Assembly (NCBI GenBank): GCA_964017235.1
Contig: OZ024935.1
Coordinates: 92,069,207-92,133,206 of the forward strand
DNA from: Sabellastarte sp. h YS-2021
Lineage: Eukaryota > Annelida > Polychaeta > Sabellida > Sabellidae
Direction: 5' to 3'
Length of the DNA: 64,000 bases
Each line of letters starts with the position of its first letter. Position 1 is the first letter of the stretch. Below the pieces are notes generated by a model, which did not search any database, had not been told where the DNA came from, and saw nothing but the letters and a program-made list of their open reading frames with translations. Positions 44,180 to 58,200 of this stretch are shown here, piece after piece. The translations under genes and the position numbers were made by a program.

Positions 44180-47100
44180 TTTCAAAATATGAGGTACACA
44201 TCTTACAAGACTGAATTGAAAACGTTTAAATGTTTGTGTTTTAGTAATATCTGTAACGTTCAATAAGTCAGGATTTGTATTTGGTTAAACACACATTAGA
44301 ACAATATGGATGGCCATTTCAACACATTTTTAGAAAAGTTTGAAAAACCTCCCTCTCTCGCATGCTAAATTAATTACAGTAGAACCTTGATATCTGGCCC
44401 TCTTATAATCTGAATCTCCAGATAAACCAATCTGAAACCTCCTCTCTACATACATGTATAATAAGAGGGTTAGTACAAGTGATGATGCAGGATTCTACAC
44501 ATTCTCGAAAACCATTAATTCTGGTACTGCATACCATGATCAGAAAAAGCCTAACTTGTTTGATCTGTAATACTTTCGTTTCATTTGGGGAAGGATCAAT
44601 TTATTTACATGACCCACTTCTTTGATAATGCACCAATCACCGACGATGTGTTCAATTGGGGTTTTACAATTAATAATCTTCCAGAGTTTTTAAATTGACA
44701 AAATGCATGACAATGTTCATCAAAAATGAAACGTCAATAATGCTTGTATCAAACAAACAAACCCAGGTCAATAATTAATGGAAATACTGTAAATAGAAAT
44801 GTCAATATCCATAGAAATAATGCAAAAAGCCACAATTAGAGGGTCAGTTGTACTGCATTACACAAACATATTACACTGTCATCAATGACCACCCCAGTTA
44901 AATATTTATTGCCTAAAAAGACCTTTGTTCAATTATCACCCACTTGGTCACTCCTGTAGACATTGGAATTCGAGCAATTTTCTGTATCCCAACCCATCGA
45001 TTATCTGATTCGATAATATCCCACACCGAGTTCCGATAATCAAGGTTCTACTGTAATGTACATGCCTGAGTGAAGGTGAGGTAGTAAGGCTATACAGGGG
45101 TGGCTTGTTTTGAAATGTGCAGTACCCTAAATATCAGGTCCATTTATGTAACTATATGGGCAAGGACCATAATACAATTCAAGGAAAACCTTTAGTCACC
45201 ACCTGTGAGAACTGGAAAAAACACAAATGTACACAATTTCAACCATTATCATACAACCTTTGCTTATCTTCTTCAATCTTATCTTCATAAAACCTTTGCT
45301 TATCTTCTTCAAGAAGCTAGACTAAAAGCCTGATTTTTACTTTCAAAATTGTGTAATAAATACAATTTATTTGCCCAAAATATATAATTTACTCAAATTT
45401 TGTTTACCACACTGATACCGTATATGCAACAAGATGAAATTTCACAAAGAAATAGTAATTTGGAATAAAAATTCCTGACCGATAATTAGGTACGAAATCA
45501 TAGGTTAAGCTAATTTCAACATGTGAGGAGCAGATGTGTCAAGGTTGGATTGAAAACCTCACAAAGCCACAGTATCAATTTTATATGTGACAAACTTTTA
45601 GCCTAGCTTTTTGAGAAGATATGTCTAAAACTTTACATTCAGATACATTCTGGGAATAATTGATAAACACTATTATAGGAAGGGTCTACTATTTATTAAT
45701 TTATTATGCCCGAAAAACCATTGTCACTTTCTTGATGAAAATATTTTTTTCCAATAACTGGAGTTAAAATCTAACATGTACAGTATCAATTTTATCAGGG
45801 AGGAAAAAATGAAATTCTTGGTTTTTACATTAAGCAGTTTTGTTAGCTAATATTTAGTAATTATTAAGAAAAGCTGCTTATAGTACAGAGGACGTTGGTG
45901 GATCACATCAAAAACTGAGTACTGTACATTATTTACCAATTAGAATATATCAGGGAAATCTTTGTTTTATCAGTAAGCTGCACTGAAAACCTCATGTTTT
46001 TCTTTTGTTTCTCCAAACACTTTGGAATATTTTATTTATTTTCCAAAACAGGAAATTTTATCAAATTTAGTGATTCATTTGATACTGTATCATTTTAAAA
46101 ATAAAGAGAGTAAAAGAAATGGTTGTAATTTTGAGTCAAATCATGACACGTACAAAAATATAGGTCAAGATAATTTCAACATGTGAGGAACATAGCTTAG
46201 AAAATGGATTGAAAACCTCACAAATGTACAGTATCAATTTTATATGCGAGAGGAAAATATTCATATTCTTTAGTAGATTGGTCTTTTAGATAGTTTTGTC
46301 AAATATTTGGTAAATAATAGCACAAGTGCAACTCTTGACACGTCTTGTAAGACTGGCTAAAACAAACTCTTGTATCTATTGTATTCACCATGCTTAACAT
46401 GAAAGAACAAACCTTATTATATTCATCATGCTTAACATTCAAGAAAAACTAGCTTCTTTCCTTCCTGAAGAGAGTAACCAAAAGATACCTCATGGTATAT
46501 ATATTTTTTATTTCTCAAGTTATTTTTTAAAACAAGACATTTTCTAAAATGTATCATTAACTAAATTTAATTAATGCTTTGATCCTGTGTGGTTCACCAA
46601 ATTAAAAATGTTTAAAGAAACGGTTGTAAAATTGATTCAGAAATTTTAATAGTTAATCAGGCAGAAATCAAATTAATTTCAAATGTGAGGAACATACTGT
46701 ACAAGTAGAAATTTTCACATAAAATTAATTTAGCTTAGCTTGGGTAGTGAAAATTAATTACTGGTGAAATTGTTAATCTGTAATCTATAATTGGTGAAAT
46801 TTTTTTATCGCTAACTTTTCTAATTATACAGTATGCTTGGAACACCTCACGGATTTACAGCGTCAATTTGATATACGAGAAAAACTCTTAGTTAAACTTC
46901 CGGAGTAGGTTATTCTAAATATCCAACCATTTTAAAATAGTTGAATAGGTAATCCATTGATAATTCTTGAGCAGCCTCGAATAAAGTTCACTTTCTGATA
47001 ATTGTTAGCAATTTTTGGAGGACTGCACCCAAAGCATCGCAATTCTTCATTATTTTTTTAAATACATGTAATTAAAATCACAAGGAAATTTTGATTACTG

Positions 47101-50100
47101 ATTTGTTGTGAACGACTGAACAAAATTATCACATATTTACATTATGTGCACCATTTTGATATACAAGGAAACCCATTGCATTGTCTTAAGTAAGCTGGAC
47201 TAACAACTTCATAAATTATTTTCCAGTTTTTTTGTGAAGCAAAATGTTTACTTGCTTTCTTTAGTAAGCTGGCCATTGCACACATTAAAAATTTTGAAAT
47301 ATTTTATAAAAATAATATTTGCTAAAATTTTGTTGATCATTTGATACTGTAACAAAACAAGAAAAGATCTGAAATGGTTGTAATTTAGACTAAAAGAATA
47401 TCCCAATCAGATTCCAAAAATGTAGGTCAAGATAATTTCAACATGTGAGGAACGAAATGGATTAAAAATCCCACAAACTTACAGTATCAATTTCATAGCC
47501 AAAAACTTCGGCTCAAATTCTATTAAACAGCTTACTTGACTATTTTAATTTTGGTACATAAGAGTATCAGGACTACCTTGACACTATTTTAACACGCAAT
47601 GAAGCCCAGCTACTTGTTTTACAGGGTTCAAAAGAAAACTACACGCATATTTTTAATACATATTCAACATTTTCTTATTAATATATTGATTAAGATTCTT
47701 AACACAAACATTCGAGAAAATAGCCATCTGACTTTCTTGAGTAAACTAAGCCAAAACCCTTACAATGTTATACATTTACTAACTGAAAGTCAAAAAGCAC
47801 AGTCTGACTTTCTTGCAAGAAAGAACTAAAAACCTTCTGGATTTATAGATTTTGTTTTCACCTTTCAACAATACACTGGCATTAAAATCTCGCATATGTT
47901 ATTCCTTCATATTTTGAAATACAATTTGCCAAAATATGTTCTTTAATATATTTAGTAATTTGATACTGCATAGAGATAAAAACAGAAAATGAACAGAAAT
48001 GGTAATTTTGACTCAAAAAATCCTAATTGTTAATCAGACAGAAAATATATAGATCAAGCTAATTTTTTCCAAGTGGGGAGCAGACAGTATTGAAAACCCC
48101 ACAGATTTACAGTACCAATTTTAATTATGCGAGATAAAATCTTCATGTGGCTTCTTGAGACGATTTAGACCAAACTGTCACTTTCTTTTTGATTTTATGA
48201 AACAGAAAATACAGTATAGCCTAGGCTTAAAGCCTTGTCTAGATTTTTTTTTCATTTCTCAATATCTTCAAGTAAATATTTTATTTTTTAAATGTGCAAT
48301 GTGCTGAAAAGTCGGTTGATCATTTGATACTGTGTAAAGAAATAAGATGAAGACAAATGGTTGAAATTTTGACAGAAAAATCCTGACTAATATTCAGATA
48401 CAAAAGTGAAGGTCAAACTAATGTGGGTGTTCCACCACACGACTAAGGCTCCCGATTAAGGGTTTTTGAGGGTCGGTTTGAAATATTTGCTTAGTCCCAG
48501 ACCTTCTGTAAGGGTCGGTTGTGGTCGGTTGGGGCCGTGTGAGAAATCAAACATGTTTGATATTTCACACGACCCCAACCGATTATTTTTTCCCGCCATA
48601 AACAAAATGTCCAGTCCCAGGCGTCCTCAGGCCTCCTCAGATCAAATTTACACAGTCCTATGTGGTCCCAGGCCGCCTGCGACCCTTAGTCGCCGACCCT
48701 TAGTCCCAGACCCTCTATTCTTAGTCCCAGGCCTCCTGCGACCCTTAGTCCCATTGCAAAACAAAAATCGGCTATCTCGGTCTGGGGACGCCTGGGGACG
48801 CCTCAGGACACCTTGTGGGGTCGGGACTTAATCCTGGGTTAGTCGGCTCTTAGTCCCAGGAGGCCTGAGGCGTCCTGGGACCCAGTCGGTTTGTCTACGA
48901 CAGGATCGTGGTTCAAACCGACCACAAAAATGGCTTAGTCGGTTCTTAGTCCCAGACCAGTTAGGGACTGTCTGGGGCCTCCTGGGGCGTCCTGAGGCCG
49001 ATCTGTAGTTAATCCCAGACCTTCATACCGATTCTGTCTTCCACCCCATTGGTCAATTTTTTTTCCATTTTTTCCAAGACTACCCACGATTAAGGGTCGC
49101 CGACAGGATCGGGGCTTAATCCTTTGGTGGAACAAGGGCATAATTTCAACATGTGAGTGACTTGTCTTGGAAAGACTGGATTGAAAAACCTCACAATTAC
49201 AGTATCAATTTGTGGATAAACCTAAATGACACTTTGGTCTAAATTCAATGCTAATTTTTTCAAATTTCAACACTACAAAAACTATGGTCTACTCTCTTGA
49301 ACGAACTGGGCTGCAAAACCTCAACATAAATATAGATTGCTATACATTTTAATATGTTATCAAATCCTGTTTTTAATAAAATAACATGCAAACTGCAAAT
49401 AGGAAAGCTGATGTATTTTTTATATTTTTTCTAAATATTGAAAATAAATACAATTCATTTTCTCAAACATGTAACTTACTAAAATATAAGTAATGAGTTT
49501 ATACTTTGTAATGAAACAAGGTAAAGAACTTCAAACAAATGACTTGTCATCCTGACAGTTGATGAGGTAGAAAACTACTGACCAAGCCAATTTCAGCTTG
49601 CAACATCTGGTTAAGAACTGTTCACACTTCTATGGAGCACTTGATAATAAACCCCAATTGTACAAAAAACTTCCAACTTTACATGTAATGACAATATTTC
49701 TGTGCTCTCATTTTTTTTTGTCATTTTTTCATTTATATCAATAATTTTCCCCATGTATATATAATATCTTCAAATTTAGTTATTCCATGCTATATCTTGT
49801 AACTGGAAAAAAATCTGCAAGTAAATTCTTGCAATTTAGACAAAATTGCAACAACTTTTCTCAAGAGTGTAGGTCAAGCTATTTTCAACATGTGAGAAAG
49901 GATGTCTACAAAGACTGGATTGAAAACCTCACAAATCTGCAGTCATTTTACAGGCTACAAAAAACGTTTGTGATACTTTGAGTATAATTGTCTAATACCG
50001 ACTATTTTTAATTTTAATATGAGGAAAATCATTGACAGTTCTTGGACAGCAAATACTGAAATCTCATTTTCAAACAATTGTTGGCAACAAATAGCATTTG

Positions 50101-52720
50101 GGGATAACTTCCTTCTCCCAAGCACTCAACAAACACCTCACAAATATAAATTATCAATTTTAACATGGAAGGGAAACCAACATCTTACTTCAATAAACTG
50201 CATAAAAAATACCATGGTGTAACACTTTCAATTAATTTTCGACATGAAAATATGTACTGACGGACCATATTCATAATCTCATTAATGAACTATATCTTGT
50301 GTTTTTCCCTGCATATTTTAATTTCCCCAAAATTTTGAAATACATAATCACTTGGGTCAAACTAATTTCAAACATGTGAGGGACTTGTCTTAGAAACTAA
50401 TTTCAAACATGTGAGGGACTTGTCTTAGAAGACTGGATTGAAAACCTCACAAAATTGCAGTATCAATTTGATATGCAAGGAAACGTCTAATATCTTCACA
50501 GATTGGTCTAAAAGCCCCACCTTCAGGTAATTTTGACAGTAATTGGTAAATAATAGTATGCAAGGAAAACCTTTGAATTCACTTCTTGAGAGAACTGACA
50601 ACACCTCAAGTCATGAGCTGCCAATTTTACAAAAGCATAGAAAACGGTGGTACTTATCTGCAGTATTTGGACTAAATTCCCCTTTGTGATTCTCAAAAAT
50701 TTTGAAAACCAAATGATTTAGCCAATTATATGATTTACTCTAATTTTTTTTAATATTTTGATACTGTATAAGGAATATATCTTTATAAACGGGATTCAAG
50801 TTTGACCCAAAATCCTAAGATTATTCAGATACAAAATTATGGATCAAGGTAATTTCAACATGTGAGGGACATTTTCAAACATGGATTCAAAACCTCACAA
50901 ATCTACAGTATCAATTTCACACGCAAGGACAAAACCTTTTGTGTACTTCTATACACGATTAGTCCAAATACCCCAATTTAAGATCATATTTGGCAGTAGT
51001 TGATAAAATGTGAGTAAAATCTTGACATTCTCTTCTTTGGAGGACTGCTTGTAAAACCTAAAAAAATTCCAGTATCAATTTTTATTTGCGAGGAAAAAAG
51101 ATTCTTGCAATTCTTGAGACTGATCTAAAACGTACACCATATAATTTTACCAATTTTTACAAGACAACCAATGACAGTTCTTTAGCGGCTTTGACGAGAA
51201 CACTGAAGTTCTAATTACTATTGGCAATAATAGCACACGAGTAAAATCTCTATTTTTTTTTGGATGATTGGACAAAAAACCTGAACTCTTCAATAGTTAC
51301 CAATTTAAACAAGCAAGGAAAATCTTGATACTTCTTTTCAATAATCTGACTGGAAAACATGTATGCTTTCCTTTTTAAATCCGGTAATTGTGAAATATAC
51401 TTAATTTTCACAAATATGTGATATAATCAAAATTAATTCATCAATTGATACTGTGAAAGGGTTCAAGATATCATACATACTTGAAAGTTGGACTCAAAAT
51501 TCAAGTTTATCGGTTACAAAACTACAGATCAAACTAATTTTGACATGTGTGGAACATATCTGACAAAATGAATTTAAAAACCTCACACAATTACAGTATC
51601 AATTCCATATGGGAGGAAAAAGACCGTTGTATTGCTCATCAAAATTGGTCTAGAAATCCTCCCAGTCAAGCAATAATCGACAATATGAGGAGTCAGTGAC
51701 ACTCCTTGCAAAGATTTTTTTAGAAAATTGGAGAAAAAAGCATTTGTGATAGTTTTGGGCAATAATTGGTAACTAATGAAGCAATCGGTGTGAGAAAATA
51801 CAAACCTTGGTCCATAGTTATAGAAAAAAAACTAACAATTTTAAATTGGCAATCCAGACCATCTTTGAGAAGGACTGAGCCACAGAGAGGTCCCACCTTG
51901 GTTTACCAGATTTAATATTCAAGGAATACAAATGTCTTCACTTATAGTATTCTGCACTAACTACACGCTTAATTGTTTAAACTAAAACCTCATTGCGCAC
52001 AGATTTTGTCTCAGTTTTAACATCTGGTGAAAACCCTTTTTTGACCTAATGATAAAGTGGACTGGATTAAATTCCTCGCATATTTTCTATGACGCCTAAA
52101 CTATTTGAATACTACTCAAATTTGTTATCAAAATTTGTAACGATTTAACGGTGTGTACAATGGAACAGTACAAAGAACTGCAAACCATTGATTGTAATTT
52201 TGAATATAAAGTATTAGTCAATTTCAAACAAAAGTAAAGGTCAAGCTAATATCAAAATGTGAGAGAATTGTCCAACAAGACTCGATTGAAGACCCCACAA
52301 ATTTTTATAGTATCGATTTTTTGTGCTAGGCAAAAACTTTATTTCACTTCTATGTTAGAAGGGTCTAAAATCTTATCTCTTTCGGTCAAAATTTTAATGC
52401 AAGGATAAAAAAAGAAACGTTTTGGCAGTCTACATAATAAATTCGTTTCTCAAACTGTTGTTTACCAATTTTTTCTTCATTTGTCACTGTATTATCAAAG
52501 GTCAAAATTTGGTTTTCATATACTACATGTATTCAACATTCAGGGTTCACTGAGAAGTGATAAAGGACTTGAACCACATAGTTGTAATTTTGTTGTAGAA
52601 CCTTTACAGCTTATCGGGTACAAAGCTATGGATCAAACTAATTTCAACATGTAAGAAACATACATTTCCAGATTGGATTAAAAAGCTCACAAATTTACAT
52701 TATCAATTTGATTGTAAGAG
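44180..52720. repeat. Old irregular repeat array with a hairpin-like core motif
   Basis: A core of about 70 nt recurs at least twelve times (near 44180, 45511, 46165, 46670, 47433, 48057, 49141, 49874, 50362/50398, 50851, 51537, 52243 and 52636). It reads TAATTTCAACATGTGAGG, a variable 15-35 nt, TTGAAAACCTCAC, then ACAGTATCAATTT. Between cores other blocks recur, for example TTCTTGAGTAAGCTGGACTA with AAAACCTCA, TTGGTAAATAATA and TTTGATACTGTA, the first already visible from about 42770. Spacing varies from about 0.4 to 0.8 kb. Stops occur in all frames, so it is not coding. Confidence 0.8.
48422..49140. mobile_element. Harbinger-like MITE, copy 2
   Basis: Same ends as 29674-31408 (TGTGGGTGTTCCACCACACG ... 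TTTGGTGGAACAAGGGCA), with TAA at 48419-48421 and 49141-49143. It splits a core unit of the array: other units read CTAATTTCAACATG where this one reads CTAA, element, TAATTTCAACATG. The interior is full of TTAGTCCCAGG-like blocks in both directions. The open frames inside it (48466-48831 plus, 48935-49141 minus) are by-products of this composition. Confidence 0.88.
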
Positions 52721-53245
52721 AAAAACATACAGTATTACATTATATTCATTATACATTTCAACGACAGACAATACATGAAAATATGTAATATTATTTTTTA
52801 CATTTTTGACTTCCTGATGACAAACCTATGGCCCAAAGAATGAAGGCACTTTTGCTAGACATATTCTTGCACATTGCTAACAAAATTAAACTAGACTATG
52901 ACATCCCAGATAATGGCCTAATCACACTACAGGTGGTATTGCCAATAGTTACAGACAGCAGAAATAAGATAGGTGGAAATGCTGTACTTCTTTTGAAACC
53001 CAGCACTAGCTACAGTTTTGCTACACACAGGACAATGGCCACAATTTTACACAATAGATGTGGTACAGAAATATATGGTTAAACTGGATACACAAAGACA
53101 GAATAACACAGAATCACACAAAATTCGGCGGAAAGGCAGAGGCACAGAAAAGATGGATATCATAGTTGCCCTATAGAAGTTGATACCATACACAGTAGGC
53201 TGAAAGTTTTAAAACTTTTCTATGTGGCCACACAATACAGAAAAC

Positions 53246-53251
53246 TTTATT
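53246..53251 (-). terminator. Polyadenylation signal for the minus-strand four-exon gene
   Basis: AATAAA on the minus strand, about 185 nt past the stop at 53436. Confidence 0.5.
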
Positions 53252-53435
53252 CACAGAAGTGGGGCAGTAATCCGACTTCTGAAGCATTGTAAGAACACCT
53301 ACAACTGTAGGCAATACTGCCTGTAGGGTGAATAGGAGATTACTGATTGATGACGGGATAAGTTGTACAGGAATTAATACAGTAAACTTTGTTGTAAAGT
53401 AAACAATCTTTATGGAGGACTAAAGTCCAATTGAA

Positions 53436-54628
53436 CTATGACCACATTCGTGTGCAGTGTATGCTTTTGGCAGATGCCTTAATGAGGCAGAGTTTAACAC
53501 GGTCTTCAGTCCATGGTGTGTCTTCAGTCCAGCTGGTGTAACCCACTAATTGTTCTGAAATAGAAAAGAATTTGCAAAATGTTTACAAGGTCATTGATAT
53601 CTGATATTTTTTTCATGTTCAAATATGTTTGGCATTTTGGCTAGAACAAGCAAAATATGGAGAGTTTGAATAAATACTTGTTTTTTTTCCTGATTCCATA
53701 GGTTATAAATTGGGAAGTCTATCTTATTAACTATATCCTATATGAAACAAATTTGACAATATACTATTTATTATGCTTATGGTGACGAAAATAACATCAA
53801 TAATTGAAGGATTTAGAAATATACCTCTTTCACCTACCATCATGTTTTGTTGAATTCTGAAATGCTGTTGACTATGCAGCAGGACCTGCCCATTATGAAC
53901 GAAAATACACTTAGGTTCTGAAATTATTAAACATACAAATTAGACTGATTATTACAAGATGCGACTACCTTCATTTTACAGCATGCATGGTGCTCATTGT
54001 TCCTGTATTTCAGATAGCTTAAATTATAACATAGCAATTACCATTGACAAGGACCATAACAGATTTGGATGGAGTTATTGTATCCATCATACAAAAGATT
54101 AAGAGGTTTTCAATGTGGAGTACACACTGACGGGAGACAACATGTGTAGTGGGTCTTACAGCTAACAAATTTAGAATACAAGATAATTTCATTTTCAAAA
54201 AGTAGAAATTACAAATTTTTAAAATTGCCATTTTACCAACCTTACAAATCTTCTGAATGAAGATGCTTGCATTTTGCTACACCCTGTCCATTGAACTGGT
54301 TGCTTCAACACTGATTAAATGATGTTGAAAGTGTTCTACTGAAAGTGTAGCAAGTCTGTTTAACATTCTAAAACAATAGCACAGATGTTAGAAAATATAA
54401 ATTGATACATTATTATTATTACAGCTACCATGACATTCTATATGACCTCAATGGTGTAAATTCCAAATTAATGCAAATAGACACAATATTGTAGCACTTA
54501 CCAGGGACCTTTATAATGTGATTTTTTTAATATACCTCGATGGTTGAAATTAGTTTCCACACATACAGACTTGATGACACAGCAGCACTCATTCAATGGG
54601 TGCACAGGCATCAGGTCAACAAATTCAG
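53436..54628 (-). CDS. Unidentified protein, last four exons, all phase 1 (partial)
   Basis: Minus-strand exons, in transcript order, are 54628-54536, 54161-54042, 53917-53825 and 53554-53436. Each has a consensus acceptor and donor, and every junction is phase 1, so the four join into one open frame of about 140 residues ending at TAG (53436-53438). The exons encode segments such as DLMPVHPLNECCCVIKSVC, VLHIENLLIFCMMD, PKCIFVHNGQVLL and GYTSWTEDTPWTEDRVK. Cysteines are frequent and alternate with short hydrophobic strands, suggesting a beta-rich, perhaps secreted, domain. I recognise no family. Upstream exons and the start were not found; the retroelement fragment at 54.8 kb may lie in the preceding intron. 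A further possible exon near 54330-54265 has the wrong phase. Confidence 0.5.
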
Positions 54629-54821
54629 CTCTTAAATAAAAACACAGATGATTAGGCTATGCATGGTTAATATACTGATTTACAAGCAGAAGTATGCACA
54701 GAAGACACTCTTATCCAAACTTCAATAACTTGAATGTTTAATTTGAAGAACAGTTAAGCTGTCAAAATTATTATTTTCCTCTGTTTTTGCCGAAATGTAC
54801 TTCTACTTCATTTATAAACTA

Positions 54822-55260
54822 TTATAATTTATTGACGGGAGGAATGGTTAGTGAAGTTAAAGGTGTGGAACTAACGCTACCATTGCGTTCGAACCTGTCC
54901 ATCCTTCTGGTCAGCTCTTGGTTTGAAGCATCTAGTTTGTTTAGCATGTCGAGAATGACCTGGCCAGTCGACGCTGATATCTGAGGTTGAGCAGTAGAAG
55001 CAACAGTACTTACTGGCGCCTGCTCTTGGTCTGGTATTTGAAGATATAAACCGTCGTTTAATGACGCAGACTTAGATTTCTTGCTCTTTCTTGGGGGGGG
55101 GGGGGGGGGGGAGTCCTAGCTTTGTCTGACGCCCTAGTGTTCCTCTTCCCTTCAGTTGCAAATATTTCTGAACACTTGTTTATCCTTCAAAATCTGAATT
55201 CAAAATGGCCCCACAGTACTGGGGTAGCAAAAGTGAACCCTAATTGAAGGTGATTGGTTG
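54822..55260 (-). mobile_element. Retroelement gag-like ORF fragment, frameshifted at a C19 run
   Basis: Reading the minus strand, a frame through SEIFATEGKRNTRAS enters a run of 19 C. It resumes, one base out of frame, as PRKSKKSKSAS ... DMLNKLDASNQELTRRM and ends at TAA (54822-54824). The acidic linker followed by a short coiled-coil (L-x-x-L-x-x-S-N-x-E-L-x-R-R) is the kind of N-terminal region seen in gag-like ORFs of invertebrate retroelements. No polymerase or LTR is visible, so the element class is undecided. The proline run would be encoded by the homopolymer. Confidence 0.4.
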
Positions 55261-55299
55261 CTAGGTAAAAGAGAGGAGAAATAGAAGACCTATAAAGTT

Positions 55300-58200
55300 A
55301 AGGTATGCAGTAAACTGAAGTAGCAGGCCCCTTCCAGGCCGTGCTATTCACACTTTCACCATTCTCCATTCATTGGCATGCAACAAATACAAGGTCATAT
55401 TCCCATTCTTAATCCAGGCGTGGAAACAAATACATCACCAATTTAGTGATTTCAACCCAGTGGTATGCACTTATCTGTATTTCATTCTTTGCTAGAAATT
55501 ATGAAGCAAATAATAAAAACCACCAATGTATTACCCATGACGTCATTCTCTGTGTAAAAACTTTGGGGCTAAAATCTCCCCCCTTTCATAATCTTTTCAA
55601 CAAAATAACATGATACCAATGCTTCTGTTATTTTTCACCCAGATATGATGAACTAAGATGTAATAACCTTTTTTACCATCTACAAATCATTCTTAAACAT
55701 ACTTAAATCATTCTTAAACTAAAAGTCTTGCATTACACTTTCATACACAGAAACATTACAGTTTATATGTTTTAACCCAGTAACAGATATCTAGGTTCAG
55801 TTCCTTCATTCTTTGCCAACATTTGTGGTCCAATTACGAGACACCTTGAAAAACTTTGAGATCTTTCTTGCTGAAATTGTATTTTAATTTAATACCTTTT
55901 GGATACAATGACATCAATTCTAAATGTTCTTGGTATAACACAATCTTCATTGTATAGCCACACAGTAAGGTCTTCTAATAAGGTTTTACTCAATGCCACA
56001 AATTTTGTTTATACTGAACAGAAAAACCACATCCACATTATGCTCCATAATTGGCCAGCCAACTGGCTTGTCATTGATTCTTTTATTTTCTTGGTTCTCA
56101 ATCGTTTGATTCTCTTTTTACAGCAAAACAAATACATCATATTTTCTTCATTGTAAATGCAAACACCCTAGTACAAATGTGACAACTTTCCTCATTCCAT
56201 TACACAATATAGACAAATAGAAACATTTCACTATTCCAAAAGAAGAAGCATAACAATTCTTTAGTCCAGCACATGTTAACAGTCTAAACAGTAAACAAAA
56301 AACACCATATTTCTCACCATTACTAACCTGGTAAATGGGAACTAGTCCCAACTTTGTTCTTAATCTAGATTTGGCATTTACGGTGATACCTTTTGCACTT
56401 CTAAAAAGATCTATGATACAGTTTCATGACCTTATTCAATAATATCTAGCTGAAAACACAAATTTTCCTTACATTCCTAATACATGGTACATATGTCTGG
56501 TTGCTGGTTGGCCAATTCCAGCATTCATCGAGATGTATGAAATATATCCTCACTTTTTTCCCTGCCTTAGTACATGACATGCAGCTCTAAATTCATTGCT
56601 GCCCATTCGAAATATCCTCCAAATGATTTTTTATATACATTATTCTGCAATAACATTGTAACTACACTCGCTAGCATACAAATATCCACTGCCTATGATC
56701 CACCTTTTCTCACAATGCTTAACACAGTAACTATGAGACTACAGAATAAAGGCCCCATTGCAGAAGAAACTGTTACCCAACTTACAGGTTAGGAATATTT
56801 TGTGCTCAGACCTAATAACTGAGCCAAGCCATACTGCTGTAGCCAAGCCATAATTGCATACAAATTCCTACTAACAAAAAAGACAACACTTCATAATTAT
56901 GTTGTGCATTGATGTTATAGGGTTACCTTGTTAAAATATGCTTTCAGTTTTCCAACCAGTGTTCAATGTATAGCCACACTATAAGGGCTAATAATGCATA
57001 CCTTAAAAACATACGTGAATTACACTTCTTATACCATAAAGTACTGTCACTCAACTGATTGAAAAAACCGGCAAATAAACCCAAGATATCAACATTCTTT
57101 TACTATTAACATGAATGTTGATCTGCTTTTTTGTGTCACTTTTCCATCATACTTTATTCTTGAAACAAAAATGATTCAAAATACAGCCACATTCAAAACA
57201 ATATTTTTTGGACAGCCAATTAGCTGATGGTCAATTCTTATCTATTCTGTTCAAAGTGTTCCATATCATCATTCTTCATCTCAAACTGTGACAACAAAAT
57301 CAGTGTTTTCATAATTCTTTATAACCCAGTTGTGAAAGCCAAGACATTATATAACTTTCATAATTTCAAACAAATCAAAATGAAATAAATACAGTTTTTG
57401 TCATTCTTAAACCATATTTGTGAAACAAATATATCACCTTCACATGTCCTAATGTAGCAACATTCAAGAAACATCATTTTTGCCATCTTTTGCCAATTAG
57501 GAGGGAATCAATTCACACTTTTTTCATTCTCAGAAACAGTAACAAATCAACCTTGCGATAATCTTGCAGAGATCTACTAAGGAGAATCTATTCTTTTATA
57601 CATTACTTCAGAACCACATCTGTTTTTTTACTCCAGAGAGGCTTCAACCTGTAGCCACTGTAGATTCTTACTACATTTCATTAAAGGTCCGTCGAGTTCT
57701 TTCTCACCCAAAAACATTATCCATTTCATCATTCTGTATCTAAAAGTGTGACACCATTCATATAAATTCAGAAGTTTGAAATGAATACTTTATTCATCAC
57801 TTAGATGGGTGAAATTAGACATCACACCCCTTCCAACTTTGAAAACCAAAAGTGTTTAACATTCTAAGGAAAGGAATACATCACTTCTATAAATCATTCA
57901 TTTGGTAGTGAGACCACGGTTGCCATTTTGACCATTCACCCTAAGCTGTGATGTTGTTGCCCACTTATTAATGCCCAATGGCTACAATACAATGCCTGTA
58001 TTGTCCATTTCATATTCTTTCATTACCATGCTATACACATGACTTTAGTCAATATAAACAAGAACTGCAAAAAACTAGTCTTGCCAATGCAAGCCTGCAA
58101 TCTATTCTCACTCAATACATTTCATAAGTTTCTGCATTTTCTTTCAGTACAAGAGTCTTCAATTTTTTACTGGACTAAAATACACTTGGTATTATATAGC

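Noticed and set aside
48466-49141. Open frames on both strands rich in Pro, Arg and Gly
   Set aside because: They lie wholly inside the Harbinger-like MITE and reflect its GC-rich repeated blocks.
52828-53082. 84-codon open frame starting with ATG
   Set aside because: Protein-like in places, but no splice partner, no known domain, and directly at the edge of a non-coding array. Left unannotated for lack of evidence.
54265-54330. Possible extra exon of the minus-strand four-exon gene
   Set aside because: Ends in phase 0 where the next exon needs phase 1, and the chain joins cleanly without it.
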